NCBI GenBank assembly: GCA_003952965.2 | Contig: CM025852.1 | Location: forward strand, 13,617,809 to 13,681,808 | Direction of reading: 5' to 3' | DNA length: 64,000 nt | Origin: Morella rubra | Lineage: Eukaryota > Streptophyta > Magnoliopsida > Fagales > Myricaceae | Part shown: positions 1-12,113 of the stretch, one piece after another | Layout: each line of letters starts with the position of its first letter | Numbering within the stretch: position 1 is the first letter of the stretch | Notes under the pieces: model-generated | Seen by the model: only the letters and a program-made list of their open reading frames with translations | The model's database searches: none | Told to the model about the DNA's origin: nothing | Made by a program: the position numbers and the translations under genes

Positions 1-147
1 TGTTACATGGTGAATTATATGAGTCGGGCCATGTTAATGATACAGTAGATATTAGCAATGAGGCCGTTGTGAATGATGTTAAATAACCAATTGAGGAAAT
101 AAATGAAATATTAGAGGATATTAGTGCGAGTCCAATGATTAAGGCAA
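1..147 (+). pseudogene. Short coding-like relic at the left edge
   Basis: Reading from base 2 gives about 48 residues of plausible acidic protein (starting LHGELYESGHVNDTVDISNE) with one in-frame stop near base 85. The composition is clearly coding-like, but I do not recognise the family. It stops where the copia LTR begins, so it is probably the flank that this element inserted into, or part of an older element. Confidence 0.3.
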
Positions 148-1385
148 CCTAAGAGAGGGGGTGATTGGGTTTCCAAACTTTTTTGCTTTTAACCCCCAAA
201 ACCGTGTTTGGAAAGTAAAGTATAATTTAGCACAAGTATATTAAAACAACAAGTAAATAAGTGCTAAATGTAAGGAGTAGGGATAGAGAAGCAAACACGT
301 GATTTTTAGGTGGTTCAGCAAACCTGAATACATCCACCCCTCAAGCTCCTTCACCAAGCCTTGAGGTTTTCCCACTATCTTCAAATAGCATACACTCTAG
401 CTTCCGGGTGCTAGAGAACCGTACAAGTGTTTTCCCGGGCTTAACACTCAAACCCACCAAAGTGGTTTTTCGGGCTCACCACTCACAACCTAACCAAGCT
501 TAAGATATACCCTCTATAAGCTTCTTCTTTAGTGAACAACCTCACTAAAGGAATCACCTCTTTTGGATATGAAGATTGAAGAATAAACTCTCTCAAAGAG
601 TGGATATGAAATTGGAAATCTCTATCTCTTGATTCACACAAAGACAAGGATATGAAAGTGTGTTTTGTGTGAATGATATGAGAAATATAGAATATGAAGG
701 TTTGGAATATTTCTCAAGTGATCTAAATGATATGTGGTCGTTGTGTATTTATTTTGGACGTTATGAAGGTGTATTTATAGGCCACATATGAAAACTAGCC
801 GTTTATAGCCGTTGGGAGTCGTCTGTTAAAACGAGCCGGTCGACCGCTACATGAACCGGTCGACCTTCAAGTTACCGTTACTCAACGGTCATAATGTCAG
901 AAGCTCAACGGATCTATTTCAAAATCAACCGGTTGACCGCTTCCACCGACCGGTCGACCTCCTCCACTTAAGCACATGATCCGGTTTAATTAAAACCACG
1001 TTTTTGACCTCTTTGAAACACCCAATTTTAAAGACTTACTTCCCATAAGTATAAGAAAGGTTTGGGAGTTTGATTGGGTGTTTTAAAACCTTTAAAAACA
1101 TTTTAATCTTTCAAACAAAAGGTAAAACGGTTTATGCATGTTTTGAAATATATGCAAGTGTGATTCATAATCCTTGTCAAAAGTGAAACTAAGAGTTACA
1201 AGGTTTATACCCTAAGGTCTTGAAACTTCACTTTTGAGCTCCTTGCATGTTCTTGATCTTCTTTCTTCAAGTCTTTGGCTCTTTCATCAAAACGTCTTTG
1301 TCTTTGAAGATGTCCGTTTTATAAACTTGATCCATTTATTGAAATCATCAAAATCTCGATTGTGCACAAAAGCCAATAATCTCCC
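148..1385 (-). mobile_element. LTR of a Ty1/copia-type retrotransposon (3' LTR on minus strand)
   Basis: The stretch has the look of a plant copia LTR read on the minus strand. A polypurine tract (AAAGGGGGAGA when reverse-complemented, forward 1380-1390) sits at its high-coordinate edge, immediately followed on the minus strand by TTATTGGCTTTTGTG. The far edge carries the CACCCCCTCTCTTAGG-type end. Inside are repeated ACCGGTCGACC boxes (about 835-960). Two other diverged stretches (25501-27310 and 35480-37280) share the same layout, which supports an LTR rather than unique DNA. The exact termini and the TSD could not be fixed. Confidence 0.65.
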
Positions 1386-2092
1386 CCTTTTTGATGGTGA
1401 TAATAAATTGATAGTTTTCGGATGACTCTCCCTATCTTTTGCAATTGGACAATCATTTGAAACTTGAGACAAAGCATTAGTAGCCAATATTTTTAATCCA
1501 ATTCAAAAAGAGAATATATAGTCATTAAAAAACTATCAACACATTTCTCCCCCTTTGTCACATCAAAAAGACAAAGGAATATGCATTCTAAGAATATCCA
1601 TCATATGATTCAAAGGGAATAGAGGCATATAGACATTTAAGAATTCTCCCCCTTTGTCAATCAAAAAGTGAATGCATGGATGTAGCATAAAAAAAAAATC
1701 TTTTTCATCCAAAAGAACAATTTGAGGCTTTCAAATGACAATCATATTGAAATGGTATAAAGGATGACTAATGGGACTCAAGAGTCCATCGCTATTATGA
1801 TAGTAGCCCACCGAGTGGTTTACCAACCTCTTAGCTACCAATGACAATTTAAAGGTCATTCTCAACCAAAAAATTTTAAGCTCACAAAATCTCATAAAAA
1901 TTCATGATTTTGTAAAAGTGTTAGCTCATAGAGGTTCCATTTTGATAAATGCAAGAATTATGCCAAAGATGAATATATTTGCATTTTTAAGATTAATGTA
2001 TAAGGAATCATCATTAACCAACAATTTAGAACATATTCTCAATCAAGGATGTAGAAGTTACCAAAGGATTTCCCCTTAGCATTTGTCCTCAA
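1386..2092 (-). mobile_element. Degenerate internal region of the copia element (pol deleted)
   Basis: This lies between the gag remnant and the PPT/LTR. Several minus-strand AAAGGGGGAGAA tracts (forward about 1550 and 1650) are typical of SIRE/Maximus-like copia internal DNA. No protease, integrase, reverse transcriptase or RNase H motif can be read in any frame, so pol is missing and the element is deleted and non-autonomous. Confidence 0.5.
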
Positions 2093-2830
2093 ATGTCACA
2101 AGCCTTCTTGAAGGCAAGTTTCATCCAAGTACCCTTTATTGCTCCATTCTACAAGAGAATCAAGAAACAATTTTTGGTACCCAAGCTTTCTTGGGTCCTT
2201 CGTGTTAGCCTTGGTTCCTTTTGGAACCCATGTCTTCTTGAGAGTCTGCTGCTCCAAGTTTCTTCAATGCACAATCAAAAATTAGATGCCCATCTTTGTT
2301 GCAAAAATGGCATGTTTGAGTAGGTGCACAAGAAGACTTAGCCTTCACAAAAATAATTCTTAAAATATTTTTGGTGAATAGAAGGCTTGTAGCCTAAGCC
2401 ACTTTGTCAAAGACACATCTTTGACTACTAAGTATGTTTTCTAAAGTTTTGCTTCTTGAGTAAACTTCTCAATAATTTTGCTTTGAGAAACTATTTTGTT
2501 GTTCAAAGCAACTTTCTCATTTTCAAATTCTAAAGCTTTTTGTTGGAATAAATCATTTTCTAGCTTTAGAGTATCTCGCTCATTTTTCAATAAATCAATT
2601 TCTTTTGAAATCAAAATGAGTTTCTTTTTCAAAGATGTATATTTTGAACCAAGTTTTTCAAATTAACAAAGAAGTTCATCAAAGGCATTTTGAAGTTCAA
2701 TATATGAAAGTTTAGGTTCATCATCCGAAGAGTATACCTCATCATCATCGTCCTCAAATGCCATGAGACACATGTTAGCGATTTCTCAATCTTCTTCTTC
2801 GGAGGAGGAGCTTTCATCGTTAACATGCCA
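2093..2830 (-). pseudogene. copia gag fragment with CCHC zinc knuckle
   Basis: On the minus strand from about 2826 the sequence encodes a lysine- and glutamate-rich coiled-coil-like stretch (KNERDTLKLENDLFQQKALE) typical of SIRE-type gag proteins. It is followed at about 2323-2280 by a readable CCHC knuckle, CHFCNKDGHLIFDC, which is C-X2-C-X4-H-X4-C. Further on comes a tract resembling the conserved GPKKAWVPK segment of copia polyproteins. The pieces lie in different frames and contain stops, so this is a broken gag. Gag coats retrotransposon RNA; this copy cannot make a full protein. Confidence 0.65.
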
Positions 2831-3570
2831 TGATGTCTTCTTGTATTTCGCCCGACTTCTCTCTGATCTTTTTACTCCTCAATACTTTGTTTTACTTTTA
2901 TTATGAGTAAATCTTATTTTTGTTAAGCAGCTTCTCATAACCATAATCTATAAGGGATGTCAATCTCTCTCCTCTCGTCTACATCTCATCATTTCGTGTT
3001 ATTCCTAAATTATAGAGATCCTTCTCAGGTGACTAATGCCTGACCAAATACCCTACTCTGCTCATCCTATTATATAACCTTGTCACCTTAGCTATATTAC
3101 CCATTGCATCAATGGCGAATGAAGAATGCGAACTGCCTTACGGCTTCTACTGGATAAGTCAAACTCACACAACCATATCATACGTGATACTACTATAATC
3201 TCCTCGAAATCTAACCACTACCTCGAACCTTCACTACAGCTATGTGAGCGCTTACTCTCAACTTTCGAAGGTGCTTGGACAATCTACTAACTCGACCACT
3301 TACCTTGTAACTTGCGACCCTGAAAAAAATTAGATTCAGTCTCGCAAACTAAACATTTGTATTACCTCCGTACGTTGACTCTATTCTACCAGACCTCTTA
3401 TACTGTTACCTCCTAACTTCTATACGCCCTTACCTCTAATGATCAATCACTTTCACCTACAAGTGCTGTGAAAACTATTATTAATGTTACTCTTTAGCAC
3501 ACTGAACAACATCTTTCTGCCTTAACTTTGCTTGCCAAGGACCAATAAGCGATAGTAGCAACGTATCCAT
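2831..3570. other. Unassigned pyrimidine-rich stretch
   Basis: The plus strand is conspicuously poor in G. No open frame of interest, no known repeat end and no convincing splice signals were seen. It could be non-coding retrotransposon DNA on the minus strand, or intron upstream of the YTH gene. Confidence 0.3.
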
Positions 3571-3677
3571 TTGTCCTCCTTTCTTAGCTTCGCCTTCGCC
3601 AACAGCACCCTTAGTCTGGATAAGTTAGATGTTCACTCTATATGTCCAGTAAAGTTTTACTATTTCTTCATTTGCAG

Positions 3678-6347
3678 ATCTTTCAAGCCAACACTTGTCA
3701 CACCGACACACTCCGATATGTACCTCGTGCATGGCTATGGCTTGGTATCAAGTTCCTTTAGCAGACGTTACCCACATGGTAGTTCTTATCAGAGCTCTAC
3801 CTTGGGTGGTGCTTCAATTTCTTATCCAGTAACTAATGAACGGAATCGTCTCACTCTTGACAAGGGAAGAAGACGAGAAAGGGACCGGGATTCAGTTTGC
3901 GTTTACAATGATTCACAGGATATCTTCAACGACCGTAATCGTGGTCCAAGGGCTTCAAAGCTGAAAAGCAAGAGTGCCACTGAACAGGGCTCTTCAGCTG
4001 CCGTTGGCAAAAATGTTTTATCTACTTCTGGAATTCATCTTGATTTATACAACCGGCTAGACTTTGTCACAGATTATGAGAATGCAAAATTCTTTGTGAT
4101 CAAATCTTTCAGTGAGGACAATGTTCACAAAAGTGTCAAGTACAATGTATGGGCTAGCACACCGCATGGAAACAAGAAACTAGATGCTGCCTACCATGAA
4201 GCAACAGAGATTAATAGCAACTGTCCTGTATTCCTATTGTTTTCAGTATGTTACTTCGACTACATTTGTTATTTGCTGTTATAAGATGTTGAGACGGGCA
4301 TGGTTGGAACAATTGTTCATTTCTTACTTTTTCAGTTGAGTACATTTATTTCGCTTTTTTGAGCAATGTCCATTTTGTCTCCCCGACATTTTGCTTTATG
4401 TACCTCTTGAATGAGTCTGCACCTAGTGAACAAGACATTAAACCGGTGGAAACCCAAATCCCATGTGTCTGCTCTATCATTAATCGCTTGACCAAGCAAA
4501 TGATTGCCTTGATATGTGCATTATGTCATTGTGATTTTATTAGCAAGCCCCAATGCTTTACTTACTGCTGCTGTAGAATTGCAGACCAAGTTAATCCTGC
4601 TATTTTATGCCACGAACTTTTTTAGTAAAATTGCCTTTTGGAAGATGCTCTCATCTCAAATGTCCTTCATGCAAAGATGCACGTAATCAGACATATCACT
4701 TCCAAGCTAGCTCTAGTTTTCACTTGCATTCCATGAAAATATTTTCAGTTCATGCTTTCCATGCGGCACGAATCTCAACCTCTTCTTTTGGAATTTTGTC
4801 TGCTCTGGCATTCCTTCTATTATACTGACTGGCTTGATCAGTATTACTATTTATGGCAACACATTGAGGAAAGAACTTGTTTCAGTATTAGTTACTTCAA
4901 ATTTAGTGCAGCCCTGTCCAACCTTGAGTTTCTCAAACTTACTTAATCAGTTCTCTGACATTTTTTTGGGTAAAATCTTTGCAGGTTAATGGTAGTGGGC
5001 AATTCTGTGGGGTAGCTGAAATGATTGGACCTGTAGATTTTGAGAAGGATGCAGATTACTGGCAGCAAGATAGATGGAGTGGGCAGTTTCCAGTTAGGTG
5101 GCACATCATCAAAGATGTTCCCAACATTCGATTCCGCCACATTCTACTTGAAAATAATGACAATAAGCCTGTTACTCACAGCCGAGATTCTCAGGAGGTA
5201 CAGTTTATTTAGCATATAGACAAACACACACATAAAAATATATTTTTTGTGTAATTGTCTCTGTTTTGACCCAAAACCCTTATTGGGCGTATACTAGAGT
5301 GGTTCAGATATTCCCAAACAGTGTACATCTGGTTGCTAATTGCCATACTCCCAGAGGAACCACATGTCTTGGTTTTTGTTGGTTGCTATCATAGTGCAAT
5401 TTTTTTTCTTCTGTCTGCTGATAGGTTTGTTGCCTTATGCTTTGGTCTGAGAGGCCAAATGTCAAGTATCTGGATAGTGTGCGGAAGGACTCTTAGTTCA
5501 CCTACTACATGGAGAAAATTGCCAATAGTTTCCCTCGCGATGTACTTACATGCTGCCACAAATGATAAAGTAGGTTTTGGGTTCAAGGTCAAATGTTAAT
5601 TTCTGACATATGCAGGTCATCTTAAGAGTGAATTTATACTCCTGCTCGCCTAGACCTAGTTATGGCTCTTTGCAGCTTCCGATGCTTTTAACAATTTATG
5701 ATATTATTTGTTTTTTAAGTATCCCTTCTTCCCAAATCTTCCACCATCTACTGTGATACAACTGGTGTCAAGAGTATATATTTTCCATGGTGATGAACAT
5801 TGTACTCTGCATAGGCACTTGATGCAATTCTGTTTGTTGGCTTTTACATCTGTGTCTTGGCATTGATAAACCTTTGACTCAATTTTTGGAATAGTGAAGT
5901 TATATCTGCCTTGCATTGTCTCTCTTGATGCTCAAATGTTTTCAGGTGAAACTGGAAGAGGGTATTGAAATGTTGAAAATTTTCAAGAATTACGATGCAC
6001 GTACATCTATCCTAGATGATTTTGATTTTTATGATGAGCGCGAGAGAGCCTTGAAGGAAAGGAAGACCAGACAGCAAGGTTGTTCAACGACAGATGTCCC
6101 TGAGACACTTGCTGATGAGTCTGTTAATCAAATGTCTGAGAGTTTAGCTCGAGCCCTCAAGTTGGAAGTGAGTAGCAATGAAGTACTGGCAACTGAACAA
6201 GGTGGTAGCTCAATAGCAGATGCTACGCTTTCAGTTGCCCATGATGCCAAGAAGCGGACATCTGATAGCTTTTCTCGAGTCCTACGGTTGGAAGAGAGTA
6301 ATAATGAAGTACCAAGATCTGAAACAGGTGGTGGACGTGAGAATTGA
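3678..6347 (+). CDS. ECT: YTH-domain m6A-RNA reader (ECT/YTHDF type), 5' end missing
   Basis: Three exons are readable: 3678-4245, 4985-5197 and 5946-6347 (stop TGA), joined in frame by GT...AG introns of 739 and 748 bp. The first follows a good polypyrimidine/TTTGCAG acceptor, so earlier exons must exist. They are not recognisable in the 3.6 kb upstream, which is largely transposon. The exons encode a low-complexity linker and then a full YTH domain, from about [20 protein letters not shown] to [11 protein letters not shown]. The tryptophans of the m6A cage are present: W in KYNVWAS and both in YWQQDRW. YTH proteins bind N6-methyladenosine in mRNA, in the cytosol for ECT2-like members. The tail after the domain (about 110 aa) contains a 42-residue internal repeat. 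The gene may be a 5'-truncated pseudogene, but the visible reading frame is undamaged. Confidence 0.85.
6075..6335 (+). repeat. Two-copy 126-bp in-frame duplication in the YTH gene's last exon
   Basis: Units of about 126 bp (42 codons) start near 6075 and 6201. They encode related peptides: [17 protein letters not shown] and [17 protein letters not shown], each ending in a T-x-x-GG segment. The copies have diverged by point changes but keep the reading frame. Confidence 0.65.
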
Positions 6348-6666
6348 TTCTACCAATGAGATGACAACAGGTGGTTTGGTTGCTAGTGGCATCTAGCTGA
6401 AAGTGATGCTAAATGTTTAGCATACACTGCTTGTAACATTGTGATTTTATGAATTTTTGGCGCACTGACAACATTTGACAGGGCGTATTTCGGGCATCTT
6501 GAACAGTCAGGCTGTGAACTGACCTTTTTCTTTTTCTTAGGTCAGTTGTTCAAGGCAGTAGGAGGTAGTCCAGGCTTGCTCGACCAGCAGGAACGCTGTT
6601 TGATATCCCCTTATTTTCTTATGAATTCTTGCATTTAATTCTCCCTCTAAGGTAGATGCTTTTGTG
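6348..6666 (+). other. Probable 3' UTR of the YTH gene
   Basis: Sequence from the stop codon to the assembly gap. Nothing coding is seen, and a poly(A) site could not be fixed because of the gap. Confidence 0.4.
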
Positions 6667-7666
6667 NNNNNNNNNNNNNNNNNNNNNNNNNNNNNNNNNN
6701 NNNNNNNNNNNNNNNNNNNNNNNNNNNNNNNNNNNNNNNNNNNNNNNNNNNNNNNNNNNNNNNNNNNNNNNNNNNNNNNNNNNNNNNNNNNNNNNNNNNN
6801 NNNNNNNNNNNNNNNNNNNNNNNNNNNNNNNNNNNNNNNNNNNNNNNNNNNNNNNNNNNNNNNNNNNNNNNNNNNNNNNNNNNNNNNNNNNNNNNNNNNN
6901 NNNNNNNNNNNNNNNNNNNNNNNNNNNNNNNNNNNNNNNNNNNNNNNNNNNNNNNNNNNNNNNNNNNNNNNNNNNNNNNNNNNNNNNNNNNNNNNNNNNN
7001 NNNNNNNNNNNNNNNNNNNNNNNNNNNNNNNNNNNNNNNNNNNNNNNNNNNNNNNNNNNNNNNNNNNNNNNNNNNNNNNNNNNNNNNNNNNNNNNNNNNN
7101 NNNNNNNNNNNNNNNNNNNNNNNNNNNNNNNNNNNNNNNNNNNNNNNNNNNNNNNNNNNNNNNNNNNNNNNNNNNNNNNNNNNNNNNNNNNNNNNNNNNN
7201 NNNNNNNNNNNNNNNNNNNNNNNNNNNNNNNNNNNNNNNNNNNNNNNNNNNNNNNNNNNNNNNNNNNNNNNNNNNNNNNNNNNNNNNNNNNNNNNNNNNN
7301 NNNNNNNNNNNNNNNNNNNNNNNNNNNNNNNNNNNNNNNNNNNNNNNNNNNNNNNNNNNNNNNNNNNNNNNNNNNNNNNNNNNNNNNNNNNNNNNNNNNN
7401 NNNNNNNNNNNNNNNNNNNNNNNNNNNNNNNNNNNNNNNNNNNNNNNNNNNNNNNNNNNNNNNNNNNNNNNNNNNNNNNNNNNNNNNNNNNNNNNNNNNN
7501 NNNNNNNNNNNNNNNNNNNNNNNNNNNNNNNNNNNNNNNNNNNNNNNNNNNNNNNNNNNNNNNNNNNNNNNNNNNNNNNNNNNNNNNNNNNNNNNNNNNN
7601 NNNNNNNNNNNNNNNNNNNNNNNNNNNNNNNNNNNNNNNNNNNNNNNNNNNNNNNNNNNNNNNNNN
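6667..7666. other. Assembly gap (1000 N)
   Basis: Exactly 1000 consecutive N. The round number suggests a placeholder, so the real distance is unknown. Open frames crossing it are artefacts. Confidence 0.99.
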
Positions 7667-8033
7667 TTTCTCAGCCACTCGTGAATTTCTGAGGCACGGC
7701 TGGATTTTGCAGAGGGCTGCCAGGTGCTTTCCGACAACATTTTGAAGTTTCAATTTTATCCCTGGTCAGAGCAGAGTCAACCGGTGCAAGTGATGGGTAA
7801 TTTCGTAAATAAAGAAGAGAAAGAATTAAATTCGAGTGCATATGTGGGGACCACGTGTTTCTTGATTTCCAAATCTACCCTCCGAAGGTTTTAAGCAACC
7901 CTCTGTTGCAACCCTCTGTTGAGGTATATTTGGTAATGTGGTGAATTGTTTCAGGGACAAAAACGTCTTAAAATTAGTACGGTTCAAAATGTTGGTATGT
8001 CAAATTGCGTTTGTTTTGCTCAAATTGTCGGGA
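7667..8033. other. Unassigned stretch between the gap and the MULE relic
   Basis: No coding frame is recognised. A short direct repeat (CAACCCTCTGTTG, about 7897 and 7909) is the only internal structure noted. Confidence 0.3.
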
Positions 8034-8065
8034 CCCCGAAATTTCGAGGAAACAAACGCCCCCTT
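8034..8065 (-). repeat. TIR-like end, GGGGGCGTTTGTTT type
   Basis: Read on the minus strand this is AAGGGGGCGTTTGTTTCC followed by TCGAAATTTCGGGG. It closely resembles the left end of the small element at 45541 (AAGGGGGTGTTTGTTTGCC, then AAAATTTTGGGG). It lies exactly where homology to the MULE transposase stops. No matching second end was found. Confidence 0.4.
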
Positions 8066-9972
8066 CGTATATGCAGACGCAGCTGCCCACAACTTATCTT
8101 TCAAGGCGATGCCCCGATGACCAGCATCTCTGTAATTGGCGTAACGGTGCCTTATGCATATTTGGTGGACAGCATTAGGCATGACAACCTCGAAACTCAG
8201 GATCAGTCCCACAAAATAACATAAACATAGGAAATTAAATATAGCCGAAGATTTATGTAGAAATGGATAATAACAGGGATTTCCATCACCTTCTGAAGAT
8301 TCGAGATAAATGCCCAACCACAAAATGACGGTTGACCCAAGTCCAAGATCAAAGTCTTTAGGAACCAACTCCAACTGTCCTTGATTTAGCCTCCACCGCG
8401 GCCATTGCAATCGGGTACATATTATCGTTGGCATCTCTAGATACTGCTGTAAGCAGTTGCCCTTTGAACGGACCCTTGAAGAAACACCCATCAAAACCAA
8501 TCAGTGGCCTGCAACCCACTTTAAAACCATCTTTTCATGCTGCCAGCGAAACATACATTCGCTGGAACGTGGGTGTCAACTCGGGAGGTATCCTCTCCAG
8601 CTTCAACTAGAATACAACTCCCTCTGTTAGTCTCCCTCAACGTCGCTGCATAATCCCACAAACATCAATACTGATCCAAATGTTTGCCAAAGATCTTGGC
8701 TCGTGCCGCTCTACTAGCCCGATATACTTGACTTTCATTGACATCCACCTTCCACTGCCTCTTCACCTCTTGTCTTATAGAGTCCACCGGCATGTTAGGT
8801 TGTGACTTGAATTGCTCAAGATAGTTAGTAGTGATGAACCTTGATCCAACTATCGAGCTCCTATACTTCCTAGTGCACCGATGGGTAGAGCTGAAACTTC
8901 TTATCGAGAAGGTCTTCTCGCCTTTCATCCACCTTCCATAAACTTTATATTCACACCTCGGTGCATCTCTGCAGATGATGATCACCTTATCAAAACAATT
9001 CTTCTTGAACCGTATATCCTTCCCCTTCAATACATTCTCCAATCACACAGCTTCTCTAAACATCTGAGAGATTACAGAAACTTCATCCCAAGCTTCAAAA
9101 CAGGGGCAGCCAAGTCTGAAGCGTGGAACTCAGGTCCAGGGTACGCTTCAGGTAGACTATTGATCACATCATCCTCTGCCTCACTAACTTTGGAGACTCC
9201 AAAACATCGCTTCTTCCAATATCCGAGACATTATCTGCAGCACAAAATAAACAGTTATATTGTATAGTAAAATGAGCCAAAAAACATTTAAAATAAAAAT
9301 CATACAAAAAATAAGTACCATCGTTGATACATTCTTCAGTGATTGGCTGCTTTCCTTTAGATGGGTCACGATGAATTTCAAATGGTCCTGGATCACCTCC
9401 AACATCACCTCCATTAGCACCTCCATCGTCACCTCCATCGGCGCTAAAAAAACTTGTCACTAGAATCATCACCTCCATCGTCACCTCCATTAGCCCCACT
9501 AGAGGTATGACCTCCAGCAGAAGAAGGTCCTGCACCGTCATTACGAACGTGTCAACCTCAACGTCAAAAAACTCGTCATCGCTGCTAAGGACTTGATTCC
9601 AAAATGGATCATTCATCCCCAATCTACGTCTCTCATGTCTCTCACGTTCTTCATACCTTCTGCAACATCCTCCCTATTCAGCTCACCCTCTGGAATTTCA
9701 CTGAATGAAACTAAGTACAGCACCACAACAACTTCTCCCTCATGGCACTTCACCATTGCCAGAACGTCATGATCAGATGACACAAGGACAGCACCATCAT
9801 CGAGAGTTTTCCCTGGCTGCTTGTAGTAGATCAGGTCACCAAGCTTATATCCATATGCTTTCACAATATCCTCCAGTTCAAAAAATGACAAGCAATCTGC
9901 ATCATATGGTTCATCATACACCAACACATCTACTGCCATAGTGCACCTCAAATAGAAGAACTCAGACGGCAT
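8050..9972 (-). pseudogene. MULE (MuDR-type) transposase, frameshifted and C-terminally truncated
   Basis: On the minus strand the parts occur in the order of plant MULE transposases. A PB1-like N-terminal domain is at 9972-9613 (FFELEDIVKAYGYKLGDLIY). An acidic linker covers 9620-9165. The MuDR DNA-binding domain is at 9042-8665, with spaced C-x-C-x-H-x-C residues (CRDAPRC ... STHRC). The start of the catalytic domain is at about 8520-8420 (PLIGFDGCFFKGPFKGQLL, with the first catalytic Asp in DGC). An H-x-C-x-x-H region is at about 8180-8090 (HQICIRHRYANYR). The parts are in different frames. The C-terminal third with the SWIM zinc finger is missing. MULE transposases cut and paste Mutator-like elements; this copy is dead. 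Confidence 0.8.
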
Positions 9973-9981
9973 GTTAAGAAT

Positions 9982-10182
9982 TTATAAAGCACCACACCTG
10001 CCAAGTAAAATAAAACAATGGGTTAGTATATAATAAATTCATATCACATTAAGAAATGTAAAAGTATATAAAAAAAAATTCAAGCTCACCTTAAATAATG
10101 GATAAGTATAAATGCCCCACAGAGCAGTACTCCCACTGTGCAGTTATAAAGCACCACACCTGCCAGGTAAAATAAAACAATG
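9982..10182. repeat. 39-bp direct repeat, 162 bp apart
   Basis: TTATAAAGCACCACACCTGC begins at 9982 and again at 10144. Both copies continue into nearly identical CCARGTAAAATAAAACAATG. This lies just upstream (minus strand) of the MULE start. On the minus strand each copy resembles a splice acceptor, so it may reflect duplication of a leader exon. Confidence 0.7.
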
Positions 10183-12110
10183 TACAAAAGAAGTGCATTA
10201 AAATGTTTGTGGTATTGATCATTCCATACATAAGAACCAACAATAACCATTAAGACCCTCACAAGTGCAAGATTTTAATAAAATGTGAGCAAAAATAATG
10301 TATAACAACCTATAAAAGAATAATTCCCGTTCTTGTGGAAAAGAAAAATCCACCAAAGAATAAGTGAAATGGTCAACAAACCATAAAGATCAATCATAGA
10401 GTTAGATAAAAAATATAATGTAAGAAACATAATGTGAATGAGAACATAAAAATTCCATATTTCAAGCCCTATGCAAAGTGTATCTCATTCTAAACAATCA
10501 AAAACTTTACAGAGACAATACATCCCTAACTCTCAGTACAACTAAAGCTAATTAATGCAGTTGTTGAATCTTAAAATGGCTAATAAGAAAGGTAGAGAGA
10601 AAGTGACACATTTGGATTACCTGTACAGTTCACATTAAGAAAATCTGGATATTCAAAAAAAATATAAAACAAACAGTACTTGGTCTACACTAGAAAAATA
10701 GGTCCAACAGGCAGCAGGCCCCAGAATGGAACCAATGTTGTTGATCTAGATTTTGCATCACCAGCAATCACGGAATGTTGCTAAAAAGCTATCATTTGAT
10801 ATCAAGCAATATCCTTTCTCTTTGCTTTTCATATTTTGCTGTCAATGCATTTTCTTTCTACACTTATGTGTCAATTCCACTTATGTAAATATCTCCTAAG
10901 AGAGAGTCTATCTAGTTTGAGAACTAGACTACTAAAAATTTCAATAAATTAAACTTAAACAGAGAAATTAACAAAAGAGAGTCTTATATGTTACTGTGAA
11001 ATTTCAATTTAACTTTCAAAAGCTCCTTAATGGAATCATTATAGCCCTTCAATATGAAGCTAGAAGTCCACTTATTCTCCCCAGCGTATGCAAAAAAACC
11101 ATAATTGAATTCTTGAAGAACAATACTAGTTAATCCAACCTGAACTGAACCTGTTATCAACCCTAACCAAAACCACATATAATTAGGCTAGTATATTGCT
11201 GTAAAATTAGGAAAACTATGGAGAGACATCTCCACCCACGTAAGATTAAAATAAGTGCATTAAAATTCAGCACACATCTAGTAAAGTATAAAAATAAAAC
11301 AACAGATACAGGTAGGAGCTGAGTGCATCGACCATAAACATTAAAATAAATGCACTTGTGTGGGAAAGCAACTACTGTAGTTTTTTTATCTTCAGAACGT
11401 GAACAAAAGAGACCCACGTGCTTTCGAAAAGGTAAACAAATAACATATACATATTACATTATGGGTTATGGGACCACATAGTTCTGTCTAAGTGAAAAGT
11501 AAGCAATAAAGAAGAAGTCTGACACCATGGAACCACAGTAAAGCAGGACCACTTCGGCAAACCAAAATTCCACACAGAGAAGACAAATTCCACCCAAAGA
11601 AGACAAAATCTACGATTCAATACTATTTATGCATGCAAGTCACTCAAAAATGTGCTACCCATGCAAAATAACCCAACCTAACGAACATTACTTGAAACAT
11701 TGGGTTTTCAAAACCAGATATACAATTCGAAACCCAAAAATCAGAAGAACCCATCATCAAAAAATCGAAAGAAGCATACCTTTAACAGATGCGAAATGCT
11801 CAGTGCCAAAGACCCCCATGTAAGTTCAAGTATTGAGTTAAGTTCTCTGTTGTTGAGTACAAATGGAGAACTGTCGGGAGGAAAATAGATTTGGGTTAAG
11901 TGTTGGAGGGAGGGAATCGAGTCTTCGAGAATAATGGAGGGAAAAACGGGAAGAAAAATTTGAAGTGCCTCACGTGGATGGCACGTGCTTCTATTACCGT
12001 CAGTCTTAACGGAGAAATTGGCTATGGGGTGGCAATCGATGGAAATTAGAAGTTTGTGGGCCAATGTCATGAAATCAAGATAAGGGGATGCAAAGTGTCA
12101 GGTACCCCAT
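10183..12110. other. AT-rich stretch with no recognised gene
   Basis: This is probably the 5' non-coding part of the MULE and its flank. No domain-bearing frame was found on either strand. A short TIR of the MULE could not be identified. Confidence 0.35.
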
Positions 12111-12113
12111 AGT

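Noticed and set aside
3571..3677. ATG at 3571 as the start of the YTH protein
   Set aside because: The stretch before 3678 does not resemble ECT sequence and ends in a strong TTTGCAG acceptor, so it is read as intron.
6619..7753. Long open frames covering 6.6-7.75 kb on both strands
   Set aside because: They consist almost entirely of N and are artefacts of the assembly gap.
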